A stretch of 35,000 nucleotides of DNA from Xanthomonas theicola (GTDB taxonomy: Bacteria > Pseudomonadota > Gammaproteobacteria > Xanthomonadales > Xanthomonadaceae). The DNA is taken from positions 1-35,000 of the forward strand of contig NZ_CP049017.1 in NCBI RefSeq assembly GCF_014236795.1. The letters run 5' to 3'. A model generated the notes under the pieces. The model saw nothing but the letters and a program-made list of their open reading frames with translations. It ran no database searches and was not told the origin of the DNA. The position numbers and the translations under genes were made by a program. Shown piece by piece: positions 28,520 through 35,000 of the stretch (its first letter is position 1; every line of letters begins with the position of its first letter).

Positions 28520-28951
28520 ATGGATGAGTTTGAGAGCTTAAGTCACACCAGGTGGGAGTGTCTGTACCACGTTGTGTTCATACCGAAGTGTCGCCGTAAG
28601 ACACTGTATGTGGGTCTGAGGAAGCATCTAGGAGAGGTGTTCCGGCGATTGGCCGAGCAGAAGGAGAGCCGGGTCGAGGAGGGCCATCTGATGCCAGATC
28701 ACGTCCATATGCTGTTGAAGATTCCGCCGAAGTAGGCGGTGTCGCAGGTGGTGGGCTATATCAAGGGCAAGAGCGCCATCCACCTAGCGCGGGTGTATGT
28801 GGAGCGGAAGCGGAACTTTGTAGGGCAGAGCTTCTGGGCGCGAGGTTACTTCGTTACGAGGGTAGGTCGGGATGAAGGGTTGATCGGGGCATACATCCAG
28901 AACCAAGAGGCGGAAGATCGGCGCTTGGACCAATTGCAGTTGCTGAGGTAG
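28520..28951 (+). pseudogene. IS200/IS605 TnpA (Y1 HUH transposase) with an amber codon
   Basis: The frame starts MDEFESLSHTRWECLYHVVF and contains the HUH-type motif LMPDHVHMLLKIPPK. It is cut by TAG at 28733-28735, then continues in the same frame with AVSQVVGYIKGKSAIHLARV and GLIGAYIQNQEAEDRRLDQL, which holds the catalytic Tyr. A Tyr codon is usual at the amber position (KYAVSQVVGY). Total length about 143 codons fits TnpA. A ribosome binding site (GGAGGAACCGAG) precedes the ATG. Confidence 0.88.
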
Positions 28952-29030
28952 TCGGCCACCTTCAGGTGGCCCTAACAAGGGAGGCGCGTAGCGCTCCCGC
29001 AGCCGCTTTGAGCGGCTCACATCTCTAAAG

Positions 29031-29049
29031 CCCCCGGCTTTGCCGGGGG
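29031..29049. repeat. Right-end hairpin of the IS200/IS605 element
   Basis: CCCCCGGC and GCCGGGGG pair perfectly around TTT. This kind of subterminal imperfect palindrome is what the Y1 transposase recognises at the right end of IS200/IS605 elements. Confidence 0.65.
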
Positions 29050-29095
29050 ATATTTACTCGAACACTGCCTGCCGGCACAGCGCGGCAATGTCAGC

Positions 29096-29790
29096 ATGAC
29101 CAACCTGCAAGTGGTCAACGCCATCCTTTACGTTGCCGAGCATGGCTGCAAATGGCGCGGCCTGCCCAAGCGCTTTGGCAACTGGCACACGGTGTACACA
29201 CGCATGAACCGCTGGGCCAGGGCGGGTGTGCTGGACCGGATGTTCGCCCAATTGCAGAAGTCCCAGATCGTGCGCATCGAAATCGAAGCAATCTCGCTGG
29301 ACTCCACCAGCATCAAGGTGCATCCCGATGGCACGGGCGCATTAAAAAAAACGGTCCGCAGGCCGTCGGCAAGTCCCGCGGTGGATGGAACACCAAGATT
29401 CATATGGTTGCCGCAGATGCTCGAACATCCATCACCTTTGGATTGACGCCTGGTAACGTGCATGACGCACCTGCAGGCCGCACGTTGCTTGAACACCTGG
29501 GGCCAGTGGAGCGGCCGATTCATTTGTTGATGGACCGTGCCTACGAAGGCAACCAAACCCGCCAGTTGGCGCTCGATCTTGGCTTCGTGCCGGTGGTCCC
29601 GCCGAAATCCAATCGGGTCGAGCCTTGGGAATACAACCGGGAGATGTACAAGCGGCGCAACGAGGTGGATAGACTGTTCCGTCGCCTGAAAGGCTACCGC
29701 CGGATTTTCTCGCGCTTCGAGAAGCTGGATGCCATGTTCCTTGGATTCCTCAGCTTCGTCCTGGTCGTTGATGGGCTTCGGATGTGTTAA
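29096..29790 (+). pseudogene. IS5-family (IS427-like) transposase, 5'-truncated, two-frame
   Basis: The first frame reads MTNLQVVNAILYVAEHGCKW and LDSTSIKVHPDGTGALKK; residues before MTNLQ (EHCLPAQRGNVS) continue into the IS200/IS605 insertion, so the true start is lost. At a run of eight A (29345-29352) a -1 slip leads into KNGPQAVGKSRGGWNTKIHM, LLMDRAYEGNQTRQLALDLG and VDRLFRRLKGYRRIFSRFEK, giving the DDE residues, and ends with TAA in the right terminal repeat. The frameshift region is of the normal programmed type. A shortened product from the internal ATG could still be made, but the missing N-terminus probably makes it inactive. Confidence 0.8.
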
Positions 29791-29797
29791 CAGGCCC

Positions 29798-30291
29798 TAG
29801 AAGCCGATCGCCGCGCCCATCACCAGCGCGATGGCCAGTTCGCGGCGGCCGACGTGGCGCGGCCGGTGCAGCGCGCCGAAGTCCTTCTTGACCAGCGTAT
29901 AGGCCAGCATCGCGATCAGCAGCACCAGGATCAATGGCCGCACCGCCTGCTCCGGCAGCAGGCTGACCGCGGTGGCGCCGAGGAAGGAGAACGCGAACGT
30001 CGCCGCGGTGGCGGTCAGCACCGGCCGCCACGGGAAGCGCACGGTGCGCGCATAGCGCCAGGCCGATGCGCCGGTGCCGGCCATCGCGCTGAACTTGTTG
30101 GTGCCCAGCAGTACCGCCGGCGCCTGCTGCGGCAAGGTGGCGAACAGCCCTGGCAACTGGATCAGGCCGCCGCCGCCCACTGCCGCATCCACCAGCCCGG
30201 CGACGAAGGCGATGCACAGCAGCCAGGGCAACTCGGTCGGGATCAACTCCAGCAAGGCGGCGCTCCGCGCGACAAGGGGGGGCGCAAGCAT
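29798..30291 (-). pseudogene. TauE/SafE (TSUP) permease, 5' half
   Basis: The minus-strand frame reads [40 protein letters not shown] and [20 protein letters not shown], the conserved first TSUP repeat (the GGGG and GTNK motifs). It ends [10 protein letters not shown] at the IS boundary; the next residue and the other half (YDGFFGPGTGSF-like) lie beyond 27531. The ATG at 30291 gives 13 residues before the conserved LLELIP; a start nearer LLEL is also possible. The gene is dead through the IS stack and downstream frameshifts. Confidence 0.88.
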
Positions 30292-30357
30292 AGCCGGGGC
30301 CGGCGTGCACGGCCGCGCAGGCGTGCGCCGCGCCGCCGCAGCCGGCACAATCGGCAC

Positions 30358-30750
30358 ATGTCTCCGTCTGCGCCGCGCGTTGCCGATCCCTGTCCCTGCG
30401 GGCGCCCGCGCGACTACGCGCAGTGCTGCGGGCGCTACCATGCCGGCGCCGCCGCGCCCGACGCCGAAACGCTGATGCGCTCGCGCTACAGCGCCTACGT
30501 GCGCGGCGACGCCGACTATCTGCGCGCCAGCTGGCACCCGTCCACGCGCCCGGCGCAATTGGACGTGGATGCGCATACCACCTGGCTCGGCCTGACCGTG
30601 CAGCGGGTCGTCGCCAGCGGCGCCGACAGTGCCCAGGTCGCGTTCCTGGCGCGCTATCGCATCGGCGGCGGCAGCGCCGTGCGCATGACCGAGCACAGCC
30701 GCTTCGTGCGCGAGGACGGCCGCTGGTACTACCTGGATGCGCTGGACTGA
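30358..30750 (+). CDS. YchJ family protein with SEC-C zinc motif (UPF0225)
   Basis: The 130-residue protein starts [20 protein letters not shown]. The SEC-C-type zinc knuckle [19 protein letters not shown] occupies residues about 10-28. The YchJ middle/C-terminal domain follows: [35 protein letters not shown] and [16 protein letters not shown]. Family function is unknown. It is intact, with a 66-bp divergent spacing from the broken TSUP gene. Confidence 0.9.
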   Translation: MSPSAPRVADPCPCGRPRDYAQCCGRYHAGAAAPDAETLMRSRYSAYVRGDADYLRASWHPSTRPAQLDVDAHTTWLGLTVQRVVASGADSAQVAFLARYRIGGGSAVRMTEHSRFVREDGRWYYLDALD

Positions 30751-30762
30751 CCGCGCGCCACC

Positions 30763-31734
30763 GTGCGCCATCAGGCGCGCGCGGTGCCGGCCGATGATCC
30801 GCGCGGTTCCCCATTGGTCCGCCGTCGTGATGTCTTGCTGCTCGCCGCGCGCCTGGCCCGGTCGCGCCGCTGGCGCGGCCGGGGCCCGGCATTGCGCTGT
30901 GGGTGCCTGTTGCTGGCGTGCCGTCGTCGCGCCAGGCTCCCGCGCTGTGCCGGTTCGATCCGGCGCCGCTGCCAGCGCTTGCCCGGCGGCCGCTGCATCC
31001 TGCTGCCGCTGGCGCAGGGACAATGGCCGTCGGCGCGGTGGGTGCTGGAAGTGCCCGCGCCGGGACTGCAGCGGCTCACCCTGCGGGCGCCGCGCTGGCT
31101 GATGCGCGACAACCCGCAGGCGCTGCCCGGCAACAGCCGGCCCGGCTTCCACATCGACGCCGCGTCGCCAGCCGGGCAACCGTTGCGATTGTGGCCGGAC
31201 CAGCGCGGGGCGATGGCCGCCGCGCTGCGCTTCGGACCGCGCAGCGAGCCCGACTACCTGCGCCAGCACAACCGGTGGCTGGCGATCGCCTGGCTGTGCT
31301 GCTGCGCGGTCATGCTGAGCATGGCGGCGCTGGCATTCGCCTGGCGGCTGCGCGAGGCCACCTTCCCGTGCTACGCCGGCGACTCCGTGCTCTGCGACGG
31401 CCTGTAGATGACGCTGGAAACCGGCGACGTGGCGCACCCACCGGGGCCGGAGGCGCGGGGCCAGGGGGCGCGGTGCTGGGAGTGCCTGGCCACCGCGCTG
31501 TCGAGCGTGGCTGCGGTGCTGTTCTTGCAACGTTTCGCCGACCTGGCGCGCTACCTGCCGCGCGCGCGGGCTGGCTGCGCGGCTGCCGGTGCTGTGGCTG
31601 CAGACGCTCGGCCGCATGCTGATCAACCCGTTGCGGATCCTCGGCGGCCGCTGCTGCTGATCGGGATCCGGGCCGACGAGGCGCTGTATGCGGCCAACAG
31701 TGGCGGCCGCAACCGTATCGTCACCGTGGCGTGA
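30763..31734 (+). pseudogene. 7TMR-DISM/GGDEF sensor protein, collapsed remnant
   Basis: The first part (GTG 30763) includes WVLEVPAPGLQRLTLRAP and PLRLWPDQRGAMAAALRF, resembling the extracellular 7TMR-DISMED2 domain. One hydrophobic segment near HNRWLAIAWLCCCAVMLSMA then runs to an amber TAG at 31405-31407. The same frame continues with CLATALSSVAAVLFLQRFAD, then a shifted stretch (LPVLWLQTLGRMLINPLR), and ends IRADEALYAANSGGRNRIVT, the typical last helix of a GGDEF domain. The GGDEF core is deleted. Originally it would have been a membrane-bound diguanylate cyclase; now it cannot make cyclic-di-GMP. Confidence 0.65.
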
Positions 31735-31871
31735 ATCAACCCCACACGCGGCAGCGCCACCGGATCGGCGCCGCCGCCGCGGTGTCCGGCCATTGTGGCG
31801 TCGCGGCGGCGCAGCCCGGCGCGCGCGAACGCGCCGCCGCACGCGTGCGCGGCGCATGCGCCACGGTTGTT

Positions 31872-31877
31872 TATGAT
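31872..31877 (+). promoter_or_regulatory. Candidate -10 element before the transglycosylase remnant
   Basis: TATGAT lies 29 bp before the ATG at 31907 within TTGTTTATGATG, resembling an extended -10. A good ribosome binding site (GAGGA) follows at about 31896-31900. No clear -35 hexamer is seen. Confidence 0.35.
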
Positions 31878-31906
31878 GTCCGCCCTGCCGTTGGCGAGGA
31901 ATTCCG

Positions 31907-32209
31907 ATGAAGCGTTCCGCCTGCGCCTTGCTGCTGGCCGTGCCCTGCGCCGCCGCGCAGACCCTGCTGGCACCGGCGCCATCAACGAATCCGGTCTTCG
32001 GCGGGTGCCTGGCCACGCTGCGCGCCGCCGCGGCCAAAACCGGGGTCGCGGCCACCGCCTTCGACCGCTTCACCGCTGGCCTGCAGCCGGCCGACGGCCG
32101 CGCCGGACTGCGCGTTCGACGCGCTGCGGCGCGAGGCGGCCGCCGCGCCGGCGGACACGCCGGCATCGGGCGGCAAGCCGGCGGCCGCGTTCCGCATGCC
32201 AGCGCGTTA
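31907..32209 (+). pseudogene. Lytic murein transglycosylase, N-terminal stump
   Basis: A signal peptide MKRSACALLLAVPCAAAQ is followed by NPVFGGCLATLRAAAAKTG and ATAFDRFTAGLQP, which resembles the start of MltB-like lytic transglycosylases (F..W...LR..A...G......F......L.P). After that the homology breaks: a shifted frame reads CAFDALRREAAAAPADTPAS and ends at TAA 32207-32209. The catalytic domain is absent. The good ribosome binding site suggests this was once expressed. Confidence 0.5.
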
Positions 32210-32253
32210 ATCCCGAATTCGTCCAATCCCCCGCGCCACGGAGCCAGATCCCC

Positions 32254-33120
32254 ATGTCCGCCGTCCCCGGCCTGAGCACAGGCGATTTCCACGGCTATCC
32301 CTCGCTGCTGGTGCAGACCCCGCACTCCACCGCCGCGATCAGCCTGTTCGGCGGCCAACTGCTGTCGTTCGTACCCAAGGGCGGCACCGAGGTGATGTGG
32401 CTGTCGCCGAGCGCGCAGCCCACGCCCACCCCGATCCGCGGCGGCACGCCAGTGTGCTGGCCGTATTTCGGCCGCCAGGACCAAAGCGGCGACGTACCGG
32501 CGCACGGCTTCGTGCGCACCGTGCCGTGGCAATTGCAGGATGCCCGCCGCGAGGCCGACGGCCGCATCGTGCTGAGCCTGGCGCCGCCGGTTTTCGACGA
32601 CCTGCCGCTGCGCCTGCACATGCAGCTGCGCATCGGCGCGGCCCTGGAGCAGCGCCTGCTTACCGACAACGTCGGCGCAGCGCCGGCGCGCTTCACCCAG
32701 GCGCTGCACAACTACTTCCGCGTCGCCGACGCCACCCAGGTGCGTGTGCAAGGTCTGGACGGGCTCGACTACCTGGACAAGTTCGAAGGCGACGCCACCC
32801 CGCATCGCCAGCACGGCGACTGGAGCCTGCAGGATCCGCGCGACCCCGGCCGCAGCGACCGCATCTACACCGGCGCCGGCGGCCGCTACACGCTGCTCGA
32901 CCCGGGCCTGCGGCGCCGCATCGAGATCGGCACGGTCGGCAGCCGCACCCTGGTCGCCTGGAACCCGGGCGAAGCCGGCGCGCAGAAGATGGTCGACGTC
33001 GGCGCCCACTGGCGCCGGTTCGTGTGCCTGGAAGCGGCCAATGCCGGCCCCGAGGTGATCGAACTGGCGCCCGGCGCGCAGCACGCGCTGCAGCAGACCA
33101 TCGCAGTCGCGTCGTTCTGA
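32254..33120 (+). CDS. D-hexose-6-phosphate mutarotase (YeaD-like aldose epimerase)
   Basis: The 288-residue protein starts MSAVPGLSTGDFHGYPSLLV. It shows AAISLFGGQLLSFVPKGGTE near residue 30, IRGGTPVCWPYFGRQDQSGD near residues 61-80, the catalytic-type His in VPAHGFVRTVPWQL, a second His in TQALHNYFRV, and late WNPGEAGAQKMVDVG and FVCLEAAN with the conserved Glu. The family interconverts alpha and beta anomers of glucose-6-phosphate-like sugars. It is intact and surrounded by pseudogenes. Confidence 0.9.
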   Translation: MSAVPGLSTGDFHGYPSLLVQTPHSTAAISLFGGQLLSFVPKGGTEVMWLSPSAQPTPTPIRGGTPVCWPYFGRQDQSGDVPAHGFVRTVPWQLQDARREADGRIVLSLAPPVFDDLPLRLHMQLRIGAALEQRLLTDNVGAAPARFTQALHNYFRVADATQVRVQGLDGLDYLDKFEGDATPHRQHGDWSLQDPRDPGRSDRIYTGAGGRYTLLDPGLRRRIEIGTVGSRTLVAWNPGEAGAQKMVDVGAHWRRFVCLEAANAGPEVIELAPGAQHALQQTIAVASF

Positions 33121-33243
33121 CCGCAGCGCGGCCGCGACCGCGAGCGGCCCACGCCGTTGGATCGCCTGCAGGAAGCGCTTCAGTCCCGACCCCGAGTTCC
33201 ACCGCCGGACCGCCTGCCGCTTCGCCGGGCCACGGCGAAGCCG

Positions 33244-33630
33244 CGACGGCCCGGGCGCATGCCTTTGTTCGGCTTGGGCTGCGGCATGGCCGGCTTGGCG
33301 ATCTACAGTGTGGCTGGCAGCGGCGCGATGTTCCTGCTCGGCGTCCCGGTCAGTGCATTGTGGGCGGTGGCCGCGCCGGCGGCGCCGGCGATCGTCGCCC
33401 GCCACGTCGGCGCCGACGCGCACGGCCGGGTGCAGGGCGCGCTGACGGGTCTGGTCAGCGTGGCCGGCATTGTCGGGCCGCTGCTGTACGCGTGGGTGTT
33501 CGCGCTGTTCATCGGCGAGAACGCCCCCGTGCCCCTGCCCGGCGTGCCATGGTTGTTGGCCGCCGGCTGGCTGCTGGCGTGGCGCCGCGCGCCTGCCCAC
33601 GGCGGCAGGCGCGGTCGCCTAGCCGAGGAG
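33244..33630 (+). pseudogene. MFS exporter (TCR/TetA-like), C-terminal remnant
   Basis: The frame contains FGLGCGMAGLAIYSVAGSGA, FLLGVPVSALWAVAAPAAPA, IVARHVGADAHGRVQGALTG and SVAGIVGPLLYAWVFALFIG, matching helices 9-12 of tetracycline-exporter-like MFS proteins. The first half of the transporter is absent, and the last helix (GVPWLLAAGWLLAWRR) is shortened. The open frame continues to a TAG at 33763-33765 with no further homology. A drug or metabolite exporter was probably lost here. Confidence 0.7.
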
Positions 33631-33777
33631 GTGACGGTGGGCAGGATGCTGGTGCGCATGAACTGCTCAGCTTGGGCCGTTCGCCGCGCCGTCAGGCGCG
33701 GCGCGTGCGCGATGCTACGCTGTGCGGCCTTGCTTCCACCGTCGCGGCCGGCCCGGCTGCCGTAGCAGTCCGCATCC

Positions 33778-34377
33778 ATGGTGTCGCCTCCCGACGGAAC
33801 CGCCGTGCCCCTCAGCGCCTTGCGCCTGCTGCGCGAGGCCACCGCGCAGCAGCACCAGGCCGTCGAGCAGTTGCCGGCGATGCGCGCACTGATGGGCGAC
33901 GGCCTGTCCGTGGCCGGTTACGTCCAGGTGCTGCGCCGCCATTACGCCGTGCTGGCCGACTGGGAACGGCGCGAATCGGCCTGGCTGCGCGGCGGCGGCG
34001 ACGCGGGCTGGCACTACCAGCCGCGCGCCCCGCTGCTGGCGCAGGACCTGGCTGCGCTCGGCGCCACGCCGCCGCCGGCCGCGCCGGCACCGGCGGCACC
34101 GGCGGCGGGCAGCCGCTGGGGCATGCTGTACGTGGTCGAAGGCTCGCGCCTGGGCGGGCGGGTGATCGCGCGCCAGTTGCGGTACGCGCTGGCCGAGGTC
34201 GCGCCGGCACTGTCCTACTTCGAGCTCGGCCACGCCGACCCGGCGTGCTGGCGGCGCTTTCAGCTGCGCCTGGAGCAGGGCCTGCGCACCCCGGCGTCAC
34301 GGCAGGCCGCGGTCGCCGGCGCGCGCGCGATGTTCGCGCACTTCCACACCCATCTCGCCTTGGAGGAGACTGCATGA
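33778..34377 (+). CDS. bphO: Biliverdin-producing heme oxygenase (BphO-like)
   Basis: The 199-residue protein starts MVSPPDGTAVPLSALRLLRE. Residues about 12-30 (LSALRLLREATAQQHQAVEQ) hold the proximal heme His of the HO fold, then AGYVQVLRRHYAVLADWE, and WGMLYVVEGSRLGGRVIARQ near residues 114-133, the distal helix with the flexible Gly stretch. It opens heme to biliverdin, CO and iron. The stop overlaps the bacteriophytochrome ATG by 4 bp (ATGA at 34374-34377), so chromophore and photoreceptor are co-produced. Confidence 0.88.
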   Translation: MVSPPDGTAVPLSALRLLREATAQQHQAVEQLPAMRALMGDGLSVAGYVQVLRRHYAVLADWERRESAWLRGGGDAGWHYQPRAPLLAQDLAALGATPPPAAPAPAAPAAGSRWGMLYVVEGSRLGGRVIARQLRYALAEVAPALSYFELGHADPACWRRFQLRLEQGLRTPASRQAAVAGARAMFAHFHTHLALEETA

Positions 34378-35000
34378 GCGATACCGTCGCGCCCCTGGAC
34401 CTGGACGCCTGCGCCCGCGAGCCGATCCACATACCTGGATCGATCCAGCCGCACGGCGCATTGCTGGTGATCGAGCCAGCCGACGGCCGCATCGTACAGG
34501 CCAGCAGCACCGCCGCCGAGCTGCTCGGCGTGCCGCTGGCGGACTTGCTCGGGCAGCGCTACGCCGCGCTGTTGACCTTGCAAGATCCGAGCGTGCACGC
34601 GGACGCGATCGAGCAGTCGCACCTGCCGCATGTCCAGGTGAGCTTCCCGCGTCGCGCCGCGCCGCCACCGCAGCGGTGGGTCGGCGCCTGGCACCTGTAC
34701 CCGGAGCAGTGGCTGCTGGAACTGGAGCCGCGCGATGCGCCGCTCGCCGACGCCACCCTGCGCGAAGCGCTGCCGCTGCTGCGCCGGCTCGAGACCGACA
34801 GCAGCATCGAAGACGCCTGCCAGCGTGCGGCCAAGAGCCTGCGCACGCTGATCGGCTACGACCGCGTGATGATCTACCGCTTCGACGACGAGTGGAACGG
34901 CGACGTGGTGGCCGAGGCGCGCACGCCGGACCTGGCGTCCTATCTCGGCCTGCACTATCCGGCCAGCGACATCCCGGCGCAGGCGCGCGCGTTGTACCTG
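34374..35000 (+). CDS. bphP: Bacteriophytochrome photoreceptor, 5' part (runs off window)
   Basis: The 209 visible residues start MSDTVAPLDLDACAREPIHI. Cys13 lies just before the PAS domain (PIHIPGSIQPHGALLVIEP), the position of the thioether link to biliverdin in bacterial phytochromes. The GAF domain begins near residue 140 (SIEDACQRAAKSLRTLIGYD, VMIYRFDDEWNGDVVAEA) and reaches HYPASDIPAQARALYL, containing the DIP chromophore-contact motif. It senses red/far-red light. The output domain (histidine kinase or PAS9-type in Xanthomonads) lies beyond the window. Confidence 0.93.
   Translation, partial: MSDTVAPLDLDACAREPIHIPGSIQPHGALLVIEPADGRIVQASSTAAELLGVPLADLLGQRYAALLTLQDPSVHADAIEQSHLPHVQVSFPRRAAPPPQRWVGAWHLYPEQWLLELEPRDAPLADATLREALPLLRRLETDSSIEDACQRAAKSLRTLIGYDRVMIYRFDDEWNGDVVAEARTPDLASYLGLHYPASDIPAQARALYL

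Larger units (their letters stand above)
28405..29055 (+). mobile_element. IS200/IS605-family element with hairpin ends
   Basis: A single HUH-type transposase (broken) is framed by hairpins. The left one is CCTCCGGC-TCT-GCCGG-type at 28416-28436. On the right are GGCCACC-TTCA-GGTGGCC (28954-28971), AGCCGCT-TTG-AGCGGCT (29001-29017) and CCCCCGGC-TTT-GCCGGGGG (29031-29049). There are no terminal inverted repeats or target duplication, as expected for single-strand transposition. Exact ends are uncertain by tens of bases. It replaces the 5' end of the surrounding IS5-type transposase. Confidence 0.75.
28384..29797 (+). mobile_element. Second IS5-family element (IS427-like), carrying an IS200/IS605 insertion
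   Basis: Perfect 14-bp terminal repeats GGGCCTGTTAACAC (28384-28397) and GTGTTAACAGGCCC (29784-29797) are flanked by TA on both sides (28382-28383, 29798-29799). The transposase lacks its first residues because an IS200/IS605-family element occupies about 28400-29055. The rest is a two-frame gene with a canonical slippery A-run. This element is the oldest layer of the stack: it interrupts the TSUP permease gene directly. Confidence 0.85.

Noticed and set aside
29797..33600. A 1267-codon minus-strand open frame
   Set aside because: It lies antisense to the YchJ, mutarotase and MFS-remnant frames and has low-complexity composition. Only its last part, from 30291 to 29798, is a real (broken) TSUP permease.

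Overview
The window is GC-rich chromosomal DNA that reads like a Xanthomonas genome (Gammaproteobacteria, Lysobacteraceae). The evidence is gene order and family content: a compact TPR-lolB-ispE-tRNA-Gln-prs-rplY-pth-ychF block, divergent hemA-prfA, a SPINDLY/OGT-like glycosyltransferase of the X. campestris type, a bphO-bphP phytochrome pair, a long-form L25, and many IS5/IS30/IS630/IS110-type remnants. The species cannot be fixed from sequence reading alone.

Layout. 1-6.9 kb: an asparaginase-like gene cut by the window edge, DUF2069, wrbA, divergent yihY and a TlpA-like lipoprotein, a possibly acquired alpha/beta hydrolase beside an IS110 stump, then ppk2 with an overlapping small HTH gene, moaB and a tandem ABM-type monooxygenase-like gene. 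7.0-9.3 kb: an IS630-family element carrying an IS5-family element inserted after its seventh codon; the IS630 itself sits in the TA of the OGT-like gene's stop codon. 9.3-20.6 kb: an ordinary housekeeping block with OGT-like, prfA, hemA, TPR, lolB, ispE, tRNA-Gln, prs, rplY, pth and ychF. 20.7-23.6 kb: a broken P4-type integrase start, an MHS-family MFS permease and folE.

23.6-33.7 kb is a decay zone. Immediately after folE lies the 3' part of a Wadjet (Jet) anti-plasmid defence locus. It holds the C-terminal third of jetC (SMC-like ATPase) with an in-frame amber codon, and jetD (DUF3322/DUF2220, Toprim-like) with an IS30-family element in its 5' end and two frameshifts. jetA, jetB and the N-terminal part of jetC, including its Walker A, are absent. 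A TauE/SafE (TSUP) permease gene follows, split by a stack of three insertion sequences (IS5 group, IS200/IS605, second IS5 group) and further frameshifted. An intact YchJ/SEC-C protein and an intact D-hexose-6-phosphate mutarotase sit among remnants of a 7TMR-DISM/GGDEF protein, a lytic transglycosylase and an MFS exporter.

33.8-35 kb: an intact heme oxygenase gene overlaps by 4 bp the start of a bacteriophytochrome gene, which runs off the window. Together they make biliverdin and the photoreceptor that binds it.

The most notable content is the decayed Wadjet locus and the layered IS insertions, whose order can be worked out from target duplications. I did not find a convincing intact, previously undescribed system.
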